Source of the DNA: Parahaliea maris
Lineage (GTDB): Bacteria; Pseudomonadota; Gammaproteobacteria; Pseudomonadales; Halieaceae
Length of the DNA: 64,000 nucleotides
Direction of reading: 5' to 3'
NCBI RefSeq assembly: GCF_008064665.1
Contig: NZ_VRZA01000006.1
Coordinates: forward strand, 186,001-250,000
Below, in pieces: positions 18,593-28,476 of this stretch. Both the position numbers and the translations under genes were made by a program. Under the pieces are notes generated by a model. It was not told the DNA's origin. It saw only the letters and a list, made by a program, of their open reading frames with translations, and searched no databases. Each line of letters opens with the position of its first letter. Position 1 is the first letter of the stretch.

Positions 18593-19592
18593 GTCGCCTC
18601 TCAAGCGGCAGCGTAAGGGTGGCTTTTCGCTGCTGGAGCTGATGATCGCCCTGGCACTGGGTTTGCTGTTGATGTCCGGTATCGTCCTGGTGTACCTGGA
18701 GAGCCGGCGACAGTCGCTGGTGGAGGCGGAAGGAGCCCGGCTACAGCAGGCGGGTCGCTATGCCCTGTCACTGCTGCAGCACGAACTGTTGATGGCGGGC
18801 TTCTACGGTCGTTTAACGGCTACCTCGAACATTCCTCGCAACCCATCGGCACCGGGCTGCGGCGCGCTAACGGGCTGGTCGCTGGAACCGCTTCCGGCCA
18901 TCGACCTGATCGACGACGTGGCATCCTCGTCCCGCCTCAGTGTGCACGGTCAGGCGCTGGACTGTCTTCCCTCCGGCACCGGGGGGATTGCTCCAGGTAC
19001 CGATGTCCTGGTGATCAAGCGAACGGCGGCCGAGCCCACGCTGGCCCGGGGAGAACTCGCAACGGGGGTGAGTGGCGCGGAAGCATCCCAGTGGTACTTG
19101 CAAGCGGATGAGCAGGCAGGCACGGCGCGCTGGTATTACGTACCCGACGGCGGCGATTTTCCGGCCGGAAGCAACGGGATGGGCCAGTACTTCTGGGAAG
19201 CCTATGCCGCCATATTTTTTATCCGTCCGTGGTCGCAGGCCGGCGATGGCGTGCCGACGCTCTGTGTCGAACGCTTGTCGGCGAACAGCATGGGGCCGGC
19301 GGAATGCCTTGTGGAAGGGGTGGAGGACCTGCAGTTCAGTTTTGGCCTGGATGCAGACAGGGACGGCCGCGCGGAGCGTTTCAGCGACCGGCCGACGGCC
19401 CTGGAACTGGATCAGGCGACGGTTGCCCGGGTAGCCCTGCTGATCCGGAGCCTGAATCCCGTGCCCGGGATACGCGGAGGAGGCGAGGCTGGGCGCAATA
19501 GTGGCCTCGACGACGATGGCTACCTGCGGCAGTGGTTCAGCGCCACGGTGGCGCTGCGTAATCACCATCCCCTGAGAGGGGCCGGGCGGTGA
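18576..19592 (+). CDS. pilW: Minor pilin PilW (first cluster)
   Basis: The 338-residue protein has the prepilin motif KGGFSLLELMIALALG at about residues 14-29 and is long for a pilin, as PilW proteins are. The segments LLQHELLMAGFYGR and GVEDLQFSFGLDADRDG are shared with the second cluster PilW. It forms the core of the minor pilin complex with PilV, PilX and PilY1. The gene overlaps pilV and pilX (four bases), consistent with tight coupling. Confidence 0.87.
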   Translation: MSGNGRSPLKRQRKGGFSLLELMIALALGLLLMSGIVLVYLESRRQSLVEAEGARLQQAGRYALSLLQHELLMAGFYGRLTATSNIPRNPSAPGCGALTGWSLEPLPAIDLIDDVASSSRLSVHGQALDCLPSGTGGIAPGTDVLVIKRTAAEPTLARGELATGVSGAEASQWYLQADEQAGTARWYYVPDGGDFPAGSNGMGQYFWEAYAAIFFIRPWSQAGDGVPTLCVERLSANSMGPAECLVEGVEDLQFSFGLDADRDGRAERFSDRPTALELDQATVARVALLIRSLNPVPGIRGGGEAGRNSGLDDDGYLRQWFSATVALRNHHPLRGAGR

Positions 19593-20116
19593 GGCTGCAA
19601 ACCGGTGCCGCGGGTGCCGGCCGATCGGTGCGGGGAGTCGTGCTGCCGATGGCCCTGTGTTTTCTCCTGCTCCTCGCACTGATGGCAGCCGGTGCCGCCC
19701 GCAACAGTACGCTGGAATATCGTCTGTCGGGCAATGGTCAGCAACAGGAGGCTCTGCGGCAAATGGCGGTAGGCGCAACTCGGGCACTGGCGGCGCAACC
19801 GCAGGGGTTTAGCTCAGGGCTGGCATTGGGTGAGCGTCGCTGTGCTGCTCTGGGCTTGTGCGATCAGGCGGTTCTTCAGCTGCCTGCCACGGTCGCCCTG
19901 CCAGACAGGCCTGAAAGTCTCCACTATCACATCGAGCGAACGGGCCCCGTGGCGGGGGCGTTGATTCTCAGGGCGCCGGAGGCAGACGCCTTCAGTGTCG
20001 GCCGCTTTGACTTCGAGCGATTTGAAGCGCTGGTGGAGCTGGATGAACGCGATGCCCGCGGCGGAGCGGCTGTGGTTGCCGTGGGTATTGCCAGGCGCCG
20101 TGGGTTGGCGAACTAG
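19589..20116 (+). CDS. pilX: Minor pilin PilX (first cluster)
   Basis: The 175-residue protein has an N-terminal RGVVLPMALCFLLLLALM helix without the Glu5 found in most pilins, as is usual for PilX N-terminal family members, then a conserved N-S-T-L-E-Y-R-L-S-G-N segment. It starts within the last codons of pilW (GTG) and ends 13 bases before pilY1. The role is inferred from family and position. Confidence 0.82.
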   Translation: MRLQTGAAGAGRSVRGVVLPMALCFLLLLALMAAGAARNSTLEYRLSGNGQQQEALRQMAVGATRALAAQPQGFSSGLALGERRCAALGLCDQAVLQLPATVALPDRPESLHYHIERTGPVAGALILRAPEADAFSVGRFDFERFEALVELDERDARGGAAVVAVGIARRRGLAN

Positions 20117-20129
20117 GGAGGGATGAGCC

Positions 20130-23100
20130 ATGTGGAGGCACTATGTTCTCGGCCTGTTGCTGCTTGTCGGGCAGCTCGTCGGCCTACAAGCAGATGATAC
20201 CGCCATCTACCGTCGTGAGGGGCTGGGCGCGGATCACCTGCTACTGGGCATTGACTTGGACAGCGCCAGTGCAGCGCCTGCCTGCAGCACCCTGGCAGAA
20301 TGCCGCCCTCCCTATCTGTCGCCCGACGCCTTTGAGCGGCTGGCGGAACAGCGCATTGGCGCGTCTGGAGAAGCTACAGGCGATGTGCCGGTAACCCGCC
20401 TGGAAGTCACCCTGGCCGTGTTGTCCTCGGTACTGTCGAAGCCACGGTTCGATACCGTACGCGCTGCGTTCATACTGCGGCAGGGAGGCAGCACAGAAGT
20501 GTTGCAGCCCTTTGAGGAAGTGGCGCAGGCTCGCGGACGCCTGGAGACGGCGCTGTGGTCGTTACCCTCTCGGCTGCAGCCAGAGGCAGCACCCCTCGGT
20601 TCGCCATTGGCGATTTACCCCGACTGGTTGCGGTTGACTGAGGATGGCGAGATGCCCATGCCGGAGGGCGCGTGCCCCCGCCTGTATACGATGCTGCTCA
20701 GTCACGCCACCCCGGAGCGCTGGGTAGATCTGGATAGCGCGGCCCTGGAACCTACCTCGGTGCTACCCGAGGTAGTTCTCGCCTCCCCTGGGGCCTTACT
20801 CAGCTATCTTCACGGTGAGTTGACCCTTCACGGTGAGTTGGCCGACCTGTTCCCGTCGCTACCGAATCGGCAGTTCATCTCGCAGACCTTGCTGGCGACG
20901 TCGGACGAGGCAGCCACAGTACTGGAGGCAATGGGTAGCTCCGCAGGGAGTTATTCCGTGCTTCAACTCGTGCAGCCCAGGGCGCTTGAACAGCAGTTAT
21001 CGAGCTTGTTGCAGGACCCGTCCCCGCGAGCCCTGACCCTGGCCGCACCTGGAATCCTGCCTCCGGCTGGGTCGCGACGGGGCCAGGTTTTCCTGCCGCT
21101 CTTTGCCGGTTCGAGCCGGGTGGGCTGGCCTGGCAACCTGAAAAAGCTGGAGCTGGTCCCACCTGCCGGGGCCGATGAGGACCCCGGGCTAACGGGTTAC
21201 CGGGATGCACTGGGTCGTGTCGCGCTGGAACCCAATGGCCCTACTATGGGCCAATTAAAGCAGGAAGCACTGACATTCTGGACACTGGCCGAGATGCTTC
21301 CGGCAGGGGCGGGCGGCGTGGATGGCGATCAGGTCCTGCTGGGCGGCGCTGGTCAACTGATGGCGTACGGGCTAGAAGCCAGTGATGTTCCAGGCGGCCG
21401 CCAGCTTTACCTCGAACCGCCGGTTGTCGCCAACGGTTCAGACAACGCCCTGATCGCGCTGGAACCGGAGGAAGCTACTCTCACTGCCGCCCCGTATCTG
21501 ATGGCAGAGCTCATGCCGGCCGACACGGAACAGGCCCTCGACTGGTTGCGCTGGCTGCGGGGGGAAGACGTGGATGACGAAGACGGCGATGGTGATACGA
21601 CGGAACTGCGCGACTGGTTGCTGGGGGCGTTGGTTCACTCCCGTCCTGCCGTCATCAACTACGGTGCCCAGTCCGGTTACAGTACTGCCAATCCTCTGGT
21701 GCGTATTTTCGTGGGCAGTAATCACGGGTTATTGCACGCCTTTGACAACACCACTGCGGAGGGAGAGGAAAGCGGCCGGGAAAGGTTTGGTTTTATTCCC
21801 CGCGCCCTGCTGGAGGTTCAACGGGCCAGGCGGGAACAGGGCGACGCCGGTGAGGGCTTGTATGGCGTGGACGGAGCTCCTGTTGCGCTGCTCCGGGATC
21901 GCAACGGTGACGGCCAGATTGTCGCCGATGAGGGCGACCGCGCCTGGCTCTTCTTCGGCCTGCGCCGGGGAGGTGCCCACTACTATGCACTGGATGTGAG
22001 CGACCCGAATGTCGCCCCCGTTCTGCGTTGGCACATCGACAGCGACCCTGGCGCGCATTTCGCCGAACTGGGCTTGAGCTTCGCTGAGCCTGTGGTGGGT
22101 CGTGTTCGTTTTGCTGCCGAGTCGCGAGAGGTGGTCATCCTGACAGGTGGCTATTACGGAGGAACCGACGATACAGGCCAGCCCCTCGGCAAAGACAGCG
22201 GCAGTAGTGAGGACCCGATCGGTAACGCCATTTTCGTGGTGGATGCCCAGTCCGGCGAATTGCTCTGGAAGGCAGTGCGCGGCAGCACCGTGGAAGGCAC
22301 GGATACCCGTTTCGAGCATCCGGGGCTCAGCGACAGCTTTCCCTCAGGCCCTGCAGCGTTACGTGACAGCAGTGGGGTCATCTATCGTTTGTATCTGGGT
22401 GACAGTGGCGGGGCGGTTTGGCGGGTGGATCTACCGCCGGGGGAAGGTCCCGGCCACAGGGCGCGCAACTGGTCCCTCAGCAAATTTGCCCAGTTGGACG
22501 GTGAGTCGGCAGAGGACGATCGCCGTTTCTTTCACCCCCCTGACCTGGTTCGCAGTGTGGACGCCGGGGGCAGGCCCTTCGATGGTGTGCTGATTGCCAG
22601 CGGCAACCGCGCCGCGGCAGGTGATACCGGGGTACGGGATGGACTGTTCTATCTGAGGGACTACGCCATTGAGCCGGGACCTCCCGAACTCCCCCAGCGC
22701 GCCCCGATAGCAATCACCACGCTCCCCGACCTTTCGACATGCAATCCCGCTGACGACGCGGAGTGCGCCGGAAGTAACGTGAACGGTTGGCGCCTGATGT
22801 TCTCCGGGGTCGGAGAAAAAGGGCTGTCGACGCCCCTGACGGAGGCGGGGGAGGTCTTCTTCACCACCTTTGTGCCGCCAACTCAGTCCGAGCGTTGTAG
22901 GGGGGGAACAGGGCGCAGCTTGCTCTACCGGATCAACCTCGCAGATGGCAGCGCAGTCGAGGAAGGCGGGAGAGCCGACATGGTCGCTGACGGACTTTCT
23001 CACGGGGTGGTCGCGGTGGGTGACGCCCTGCTATTGCCCGGCTCGGGCTCGCCGGCTGGCGAGGAAGGCAGCGATAAGCCTGCCCGCAAATTGATCCCGC

Positions 23101-23159
23101 AGCAAGGGAAGACATTCTTCCAGCTCTACTGGCGCGAGCCCGGGCGCGATGATCTCTAG
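20130..23159 (+). CDS. pilY1: PilY1-type pilus tip adhesin (first cluster)
   Basis: The 1009-residue protein has a cleavable signal peptide (about residues 1-22) and the PilC/PilY1 beta-propeller in its C-terminal half. A calcium-binding loop DRNGDGQIVADEGD is at about residues 590-603, and HSRPAVINYG precedes the propeller. The N-terminal third (about 20-330) is not similar to the second cluster PilY1 and shows no clear von Willebrand A motif. PilY1 proteins sit at the pilus tip and control adhesion, retraction and surface sensing. A small tandem duplication (LHGELT/LHGELA) lies near residues 227-238. The end overlaps pilE. Confidence 0.88.
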   Translation: MWRHYVLGLLLLVGQLVGLQADDTAIYRREGLGADHLLLGIDLDSASAAPACSTLAECRPPYLSPDAFERLAEQRIGASGEATGDVPVTRLEVTLAVLSSVLSKPRFDTVRAAFILRQGGSTEVLQPFEEVAQARGRLETALWSLPSRLQPEAAPLGSPLAIYPDWLRLTEDGEMPMPEGACPRLYTMLLSHATPERWVDLDSAALEPTSVLPEVVLASPGALLSYLHGELTLHGELADLFPSLPNRQFISQTLLATSDEAATVLEAMGSSAGSYSVLQLVQPRALEQQLSSLLQDPSPRALTLAAPGILPPAGSRRGQVFLPLFAGSSRVGWPGNLKKLELVPPAGADEDPGLTGYRDALGRVALEPNGPTMGQLKQEALTFWTLAEMLPAGAGGVDGDQVLLGGAGQLMAYGLEASDVPGGRQLYLEPPVVANGSDNALIALEPEEATLTAAPYLMAELMPADTEQALDWLRWLRGEDVDDEDGDGDTTELRDWLLGALVHSRPAVINYGAQSGYSTANPLVRIFVGSNHGLLHAFDNTTAEGEESGRERFGFIPRALLEVQRARREQGDAGEGLYGVDGAPVALLRDRNGDGQIVADEGDRAWLFFGLRRGGAHYYALDVSDPNVAPVLRWHIDSDPGAHFAELGLSFAEPVVGRVRFAAESREVVILTGGYYGGTDDTGQPLGKDSGSSEDPIGNAIFVVDAQSGELLWKAVRGSTVEGTDTRFEHPGLSDSFPSGPAALRDSSGVIYRLYLGDSGGAVWRVDLPPGEGPGHRARNWSLSKFAQLDGESAEDDRRFFHPPDLVRSVDAGGRPFDGVLIASGNRAAAGDTGVRDGLFYLRDYAIEPGPPELPQRAPIAITTLPDLSTCNPADDAECAGSNVNGWRLMFSGVGEKGLSTPLTEAGEVFFTTFVPPTQSERCRGGTGRSLLYRINLADGSAVEEGGRADMVADGLSHGVVAVGDALLLPGSGSPAGEEGSDKPARKLIPQQGKTFFQLYWREPGRDDL
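20808..20840 (+). repeat. 18-base tandem duplication in pilY1
   Basis: CTTCACGGTGAGTTG occurs at 20808-20822 and again at 20826-20840, giving a six-residue in-frame tandem repeat in the variable N-terminal part of PilY1. Confidence 0.75.
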
Positions 23160-23622
23160 GCCGGGGCGGAACAGCTTTGGGAGTCAGTTCCCGGCTGGCG
23201 GCTTTTCACTCGTGGAATTGCTGGTCGTCACCGCGATTGTCGCGATCCTGCTGGGTGTCGCCCTGCCGGGCTACGAACGCCAGATGCTACGAGTCAAACG
23301 AACTACCGCGCTCGCCGTACTGGAGCAGCTACGCGCCCGGCAGGAGCGCTTTTTTGTTCACCATCACCGGTATGCCGAAACCTTTAACGAACTCGGCTTC
23401 GCCAGCGAGGTGTATGCCATCGACGCCGAGGGGCGGGCCGTCGAGCCGGACTCCAGGCAGCGCAGCTACCGTATCACCCTGACCGCAGCCACCGGGCTGG
23501 GCTACCAGTTGAGAGCCATTGCCCAGTTGCGGCAGCGGCGGGATGCCCGTTGTCAGGAATTGGCAGTGGACGGTAGAGGTGCGCGCGAGGCACAGCCCGG
23601 GGCTGTGGAAGAGTGTTGGTAG
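23149..23622 (+). CDS. pilE: Minor pilin PilE (first cluster)
   Basis: The 157-residue prepilin has GGFSLVELLVVTAIVAILLG, a cleaved leader and Glu5, and ends with a cysteine pair closing in ECW, the disulfide loop common in PilE. It begins inside the pilY1 end (ATG at 23149). It ends one base from the stop codon of the convergent pilR gene, so no room is left for a terminator outside the genes. The length and position after pilY1 fit PilE rather than the major pilin PilA. Confidence 0.86.
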   Translation: MISRPGRNSFGSQFPAGGFSLVELLVVTAIVAILLGVALPGYERQMLRVKRTTALAVLEQLRARQERFFVHHHRYAETFNELGFASEVYAIDAEGRAVEPDSRQRSYRITLTAATGLGYQLRAIAQLRQRRDARCQELAVDGRGAREAQPGAVEECW

Positions 23623-23623
23623 C

Positions 23624-24997
23624 TCAGTCGTCCAGCTTCAGTTTCTGCAGCCGGTACCGCAGGCTGCGGAAGCTGACCCCGAGCAGTTTGGCCGTGGCTG
23701 TCTTGTTCCAGCGGCACTGCTCCAGCGCGGCACTGAGAATCTGCCGCTCGACATCCTCCAGGTAGCCCTCGAGGTCGCCGATCGCTGCCTCGTAATCTAT
23801 CCCGCCCGTCATCACTGGCGCCGCAGGCGTATCGGCGACGGTATTGCGGGGGTTGAGTTGCAGGTCCTCCGCGCTGATCTGCTGGCCGTCGCTCAACGCC
23901 CACGCCCGCTCGATGATGTTCTCCAGCTCGCGCACATTGCCGGGGAAATCGTAGGCGCGCATCGCGTTCATTGCGGAGGGTTGTAGTTGGGGGCGCTCCC
24001 CGTTCTCCCCCGCAATCCGCTGGATGATCCGCGCCACCAGGGCGGGCAGGTCGTCGAGTCGCTGGCGCAGGGGGGGAACGTGGACGTCGATCACGTTGAT
24101 ACGGTAGTAGAGGTCATTGCGAAAACGCCCGGCGGCTACCTCGGCTGCCAGATCCCGGTGGGTCGCACTGAGCACCCTGACATCGGTGGGGATTTCCTCA
24201 CTGCTACCGACAGGACGCACCGCTTTTTCCTGAATGGCGCGCAGGAGTTTGACCTGCATGACAAGGGGTAGGTCGGCCACCTCGTCCAGGAACAGGGTGC
24301 CACCTTCGGCGGCCTGAAACAGTCCGGGCTTGTCGCGGTTGGCGCCGGTGAAGCTGCCTTTGACATGGCCGAACAGTTCGCTCTCCATCAACTCGTGGGG
24401 TATGGCGCCGCAGTTCACCGCGACAAAAGGCGCAGCTGCACGGGGGCCATGGTTGTGGATCAGCCGGGCGACGACTTCCTTGCCGCTGCCCGACTCCCCC
24501 TGAATGTGGACCGGCGCCTGACTGCGAGCGAGCTTCAGTGCCTGCTGGCGGAGGGTCTTGATGGCGGGACTTTCACCGATCAGTTCGGGGCCGCGGGTGG
24601 AACCATTCGCAGGCGGTTCAGGCGCTTCGGGCTCGGCCAGGCGCAGGGCGCTGCTCACCAGGTTGCGCAGACCCTCGAGTTCGATCGGCTTGCTGATAAA
24701 GTCGAACGCCCCCGCCTTCAGGGCGGTGATGGCCGTTTCCACGCTGCCGTGGGCTGTGATCATGGCGACCGGGATATCGGGAAACTCGGCGGCGATCGAC
24801 TCCACCAGGCTGATGCCGTTGCCATCCGGCAGGCGCATGTCGGTCAGGCAGAGGTTGGGGGGGCGCTCCCGTAGCTTGGCCTCGGCTTCGCCCAGGCTGG
24901 CCGCGCTGACGGTGTCCAGCCCCATGCGACTCAGGGTTATCTCCAGCAACTCGCGGATGGCGGGTTCGTCGTCGACAATGAGTACGGTCTGTTTCAT
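23624..24997 (-). CDS. pilR: Type IV pilus sigma-54 response regulator PilR
   Basis: PilR is an NtrC-type activator that turns on the major pilin gene with sigma-54. The 457-residue protein has a receiver domain with phosphoacceptor D53, an AAA+ domain with Walker A GESGSGKE (167-174), the sigma-54 loop as GSFTGA (214-219, the variant typical of PilR) and a Fis-type helix-turn-helix at the C-terminus. It is downstream of pilS with nine bases between, and convergent with pilE. The target pilA promoter is not in this window. Confidence 0.95.
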   Translation of the reverse strand: MKQTVLIVDDEPAIRELLEITLSRMGLDTVSAASLGEAEAKLRERPPNLCLTDMRLPDGNGISLVESIAAEFPDIPVAMITAHGSVETAITALKAGAFDFISKPIELEGLRNLVSSALRLAEPEAPEPPANGSTRGPELIGESPAIKTLRQQALKLARSQAPVHIQGESGSGKEVVARLIHNHGPRAAAPFVAVNCGAIPHELMESELFGHVKGSFTGANRDKPGLFQAAEGGTLFLDEVADLPLVMQVKLLRAIQEKAVRPVGSSEEIPTDVRVLSATHRDLAAEVAAGRFRNDLYYRINVIDVHVPPLRQRLDDLPALVARIIQRIAGENGERPQLQPSAMNAMRAYDFPGNVRELENIIERAWALSDGQQISAEDLQLNPRNTVADTPAAPVMTGGIDYEAAIGDLEGYLEDVERQILSAALEQCRWNKTATAKLLGVSFRSLRYRLQKLKLDD

Positions 24998-25006
24998 CGA
25001 GTCAGT

Positions 25007-26722
25007 TTATAGGGCACGTTTACTCAGAGCCAGACGAAAGCGGCTTTCGCCGTCTTCCGTGGGCTGGTAGCTCAGCGAGGCGTTGTTGATTTCGCAGAGC
25101 TCCTTACACAGGTACAGTCCCATGCCACTGCCGGATTCCACGGTAGTGAAAAATGGCTCGAACAGCTTGCCGCGATCGCCGGGCGGCACGCCGTGCCCCT
25201 CGTCGATGACATCGATAAAACATTGAGTGACCTGGAAGTCGAGTGCCACTTCCACCCGGGCCCGCTCGTGACCGGTGGCGAGTTTGCTGTGCCGGAGGGC
25301 ATTATCGAGCAGATTGGTGAGTACCCGGCGCAGGTTCTCGGGGTCAAACTCCACCAGCAGGTCGCGATAGGGGCAGTTGACCGTAATACCGGCGGGCCGG
25401 TGCAGGGTATCCAGGTAGTCGCCCACGAATTTTGCCAGCCAGTCTGCCAGCAGCAGGTACTCCGGCCGGGGTGGCTCGCGCCGGGATATTTGCATCACGC
25501 TTTCCACGATCTGGTTCACCCGGACGCTGTTTTCCTGGATGATTTCCGCCATGCGGTGATCGGCCGAGCCCAGGTCCGGGGATTCCTTGAGTAACTGGGC
25601 AGCATGGCTGATGGCGCCCAACGGGTTGCGAATTTCGTGGGCGATGCTGGCGGTCAGGCGCCCCAGGGAGGTCAGTTTGAGGGCCTGGGCGTACTGTGTG
25701 ACCGGGGTGTAGTCTTCCACGAAGACCAGGGCTTCCCCCTCGCTGCCGGGCTGCAGTTCGCGGAAGTTGGCAATGACGGGCGGCCCTCCGGATTGCACCT
25801 GAAAAGGTTGTGCCCGGTGGAGGCCGCTGTCACGCCAGTGTTCAAACTGCAGTGCGAGGTCTTCACTGTATTCTGCCAGCTGGCGCCCCTGTTCCACGGT
25901 GACCGGGCGTTCCGGGGCCAGCAGACTGGTGGCGGCCTTGTTCATGACTCTCACCCGGCCGTCGCCCGCCACCAGCAGGATGCCGGCCTGCATGTGCTGC
26001 ACAATCTGCTCATTGAGCCGCTGCAGATTGTAGAGGTCGCCGGCCCGGCTCCGTGCCAGTTCTTCGGCGCGATCCAGGCGGACTGCGATAACCTGCACCA
26101 TGATGGATACGCTGAACAGCAACAGGCCAAGCAGGCCGGCCGGGAACAGGGCATTGAAAGACAACTGGTCGGTAATGATCAGGCGCACGGTATCGAGCAA
26201 CACCGCCAGTACACTGAGGGCCGCCACCAGGGTGGCCAGGGTGCGGTGGCTGATCATCACGGCACTGGCCGCCACGGTAATGACCAGCAGCACCGGCAGG
26301 CCACTGATCATGCCGCCACTGGCGTCGGACAACAGGATGATGGCGCCGATATCGACCAGGAAGACCAGGAACAGGAAGCGGCGATTATGGTGCCAGTTTG
26401 CGGACAGGGAGCCCATGAGCACCACACTGGTGGCCACGTAGGCCAGAGCGACGACCAGGTACAGCGACGGGTTCTGGCCGCCGACCAACTGGCGCGTGTT
26501 GGGGCTGATCAACATGATCAGCAGCACCACCGACAGCAGTGAGCGATAGGCGACATAGATACGGAACAGGGTGGTGTTCTGCCGGCCGCTGGTCTGGTTG
26601 ACGGGGTTGGTAAGTATCGCTGGCCGGGTCAAGTGGGTACCGTGTCGTCTTGTTATTGGTGGGCATTGCGCAACCGGGTCCAGTTTAACAGTACTCGTGG
26701 CTGCCGTGTCGACTGCGGGCAC
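25007..26722 (-). CDS. pilS: Type IV pilus sensor histidine kinase PilS
   Basis: PilS is the membrane sensor kinase partner of PilR. The chain has about six hydrophobic helices (residues 53-215), a PAS-like linker, the H-box ASIAHEIRNP with phosphorylated H362, an N-box NLLDNALRHS and the G-box GSGMGLYLCKEL. The listed start is a GTG that adds about 50 residues before the first helix; an internal TTG near residue 31 could be used instead. It is divergent from nadE and cotranscribed with pilR. Confidence 0.92.
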   Translation of the reverse strand: MPAVDTAATSTVKLDPVAQCPPITRRHGTHLTRPAILTNPVNQTSGRQNTTLFRIYVAYRSLLSVVLLIMLISPNTRQLVGGQNPSLYLVVALAYVATSVVLMGSLSANWHHNRRFLFLVFLVDIGAIILLSDASGGMISGLPVLLVITVAASAVMISHRTLATLVAALSVLAVLLDTVRLIITDQLSFNALFPAGLLGLLLFSVSIMVQVIAVRLDRAEELARSRAGDLYNLQRLNEQIVQHMQAGILLVAGDGRVRVMNKAATSLLAPERPVTVEQGRQLAEYSEDLALQFEHWRDSGLHRAQPFQVQSGGPPVIANFRELQPGSEGEALVFVEDYTPVTQYAQALKLTSLGRLTASIAHEIRNPLGAISHAAQLLKESPDLGSADHRMAEIIQENSVRVNQIVESVMQISRREPPRPEYLLLADWLAKFVGDYLDTLHRPAGITVNCPYRDLLVEFDPENLRRVLTNLLDNALRHSKLATGHERARVEVALDFQVTQCFIDVIDEGHGVPPGDRGKLFEPFFTTVESGSGMGLYLCKELCEINNASLSYQPTEDGESRFRLALSKRAL

Positions 26723-26815
26723 GTTCGGGTTGCTGCCTGGGGCTGGCCATGACTTGCGCTTTCCCGGAAAATACGCCCCTCACGCGGTACAGGTAGCTCT
26801 TTCAGGTAAGACAGC

Positions 26816-28447
26816 ATGACAACTCTCAATATCCTCATGGCCCAGATGAACACCTTGGTGGGAGGCTTCGAGGTCAATACCGCCAAGGTGATTGACACCC
26901 TGCGACGTGCCGAGGACGAGCACGCGGCTCCGGTCGTGGTGTTCCCTGAGCTAACCCTGAGCGGTTACCCGCCGGAGGACCTGTTACTGCGCCCCAGTAT
27001 CGAAATCCGCGTAGCCAAGGCGCTGGAGCAAATCTGTGCCGCCATGACCGGCGATGGCTGGATCGTGCTTGGCTACCCGCGGCGTATTAGCGGGGCCCTG
27101 TATAACGTCGCCGGCGTTCTGCACCGTGGCCGGGTCGTGGCGGAGTACCGCAAGCAGTGCCTGCCCAACTACCAGGTATTCGACGAGAAGCGGTACTTTC
27201 AGCCCGGCGACTCCCCCTGCGTTGTCGACATCCAGGGGGTGCGAGTCGGGTTGACGGTCTGCGAGGACATCTGGGAGCCGGGCCCCACCCGCCAGGCCGC
27301 TGAAGCGGGTGCCCAGTTGCTGATCAATATCAATTCCTCTCCCTATCACCGCGGGAAGCGGGATGAACGCTGGCGCCTGGTGAGTGAACGGGCGCGTAGC
27401 GCCAGTCTGCCCATTGTCTACGTGAACCAGGTGGGTGGGCAGGATGAACTGGTGTTTGATGGCGGTTCCTTTGCCGTCTCTGCTGCCGGTGAAGTCTGTG
27501 CCGCTGCCCCCAATTTCGATGAGGGGGAATACTGGCTGCAGGCGCACTGCGAGGACGCCGGTGTGGCGTTTACCGGTCTCGACATCGCACCGGCCCTGGA
27601 CGAACTGGCAGCCACCTGGCACGCCCTGGTGCTGGGGGTGCGGGACTACGTCAACAAGAACCGTTTCCGTGGAGTCGTACTGGGCCTTTCAGGCGGTGTG
27701 GATTCTGCCCTGACCCTGGCGGTGGCGGTCGAGGCGCTGGGGCCTGACCGGGTCGAGGCCATCATGATGCCCTTCCGATATACCTCCCAGATGAGTGTGG
27801 AGGACGCCGCCGAGCAGTCCCGCACCCTGGCAGTACAGCACAAGGTAATCTCCATCGAACCCATGTACGAGTCCTTTATGGCCTCGCTGAGCGAAGAGTT
27901 TGCCGGTTTGGCGCCCGACACCACCGAGGAAAACCTGCAGGCCCGCTGTCGCGGAGTATTGCTGATGTCCATCTCCAACAAGAAGGGCCTGCTGGTCCTT
28001 ACGACCGGCAACAAGAGCGAACTGGCGGTAGGCTATTCGACCCTCTATGGGGACATGGCCGGTGGATTCGATGTACTGAAGGATGTGCCGAAAACGCTGG
28101 TGTATGAACTGTGTCGCTATCGCAACGCCCTCGGGCCCTGCATACCGGAGCGGGTGATCGAGCGCCCACCCTCCGCCGAGCTGCGCCCGGACCAGAAAGA
28201 CCAGGACAGCCTGCCCGAGTACGACGTGCTGGATCGCATCCTGGAGATGTACGTGGAGCAGGACTGCAGCGCCTCGGCCATCATCGCCGCGGGGATGGAC
28301 CCGGACGACGTGCACCGGGTGCTGCGGCTGGTGGACCTCAACGAATACAAACGGCGCCAGGCGCCGATCGGGGTGCGGATTACCCAGCGTGGCTTTGGTA
28401 GGGACCGGCGCTACCCGATCACTGCTGGTTGGACCCTCGGCGACTAG
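26816..28447 (+). CDS. nadE: Glutamine-dependent NAD+ synthetase
   Basis: NadE amidates nicotinate adenine dinucleotide to NAD+. The 543-residue protein has an N-terminal nitrilase-type glutaminase with the triad E45, K113 and C149, which supplies ammonia, and a C-terminal synthetase with the PP-loop LSGGVDSALTL near residue 290. It is therefore the long, glutamine-using form. The ATG has AGG-type bases upstream. It stands between pilS and bamD, which are direct neighbours in Pseudomonas, so it looks inserted relative to that order. Confidence 0.95.
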   Translation: MTTLNILMAQMNTLVGGFEVNTAKVIDTLRRAEDEHAAPVVVFPELTLSGYPPEDLLLRPSIEIRVAKALEQICAAMTGDGWIVLGYPRRISGALYNVAGVLHRGRVVAEYRKQCLPNYQVFDEKRYFQPGDSPCVVDIQGVRVGLTVCEDIWEPGPTRQAAEAGAQLLININSSPYHRGKRDERWRLVSERARSASLPIVYVNQVGGQDELVFDGGSFAVSAAGEVCAAAPNFDEGEYWLQAHCEDAGVAFTGLDIAPALDELAATWHALVLGVRDYVNKNRFRGVVLGLSGGVDSALTLAVAVEALGPDRVEAIMMPFRYTSQMSVEDAAEQSRTLAVQHKVISIEPMYESFMASLSEEFAGLAPDTTEENLQARCRGVLLMSISNKKGLLVLTTGNKSELAVGYSTLYGDMAGGFDVLKDVPKTLVYELCRYRNALGPCIPERVIERPPSAELRPDQKDQDSLPEYDVLDRILEMYVEQDCSASAIIAAGMDPDDVHRVLRLVDLNEYKRRQAPIGVRITQRGFGRDRRYPITAGWTLGD

Positions 28448-28476
28448 CGCGGGTCAGCGCTCCGGGGGAGGGTTGT

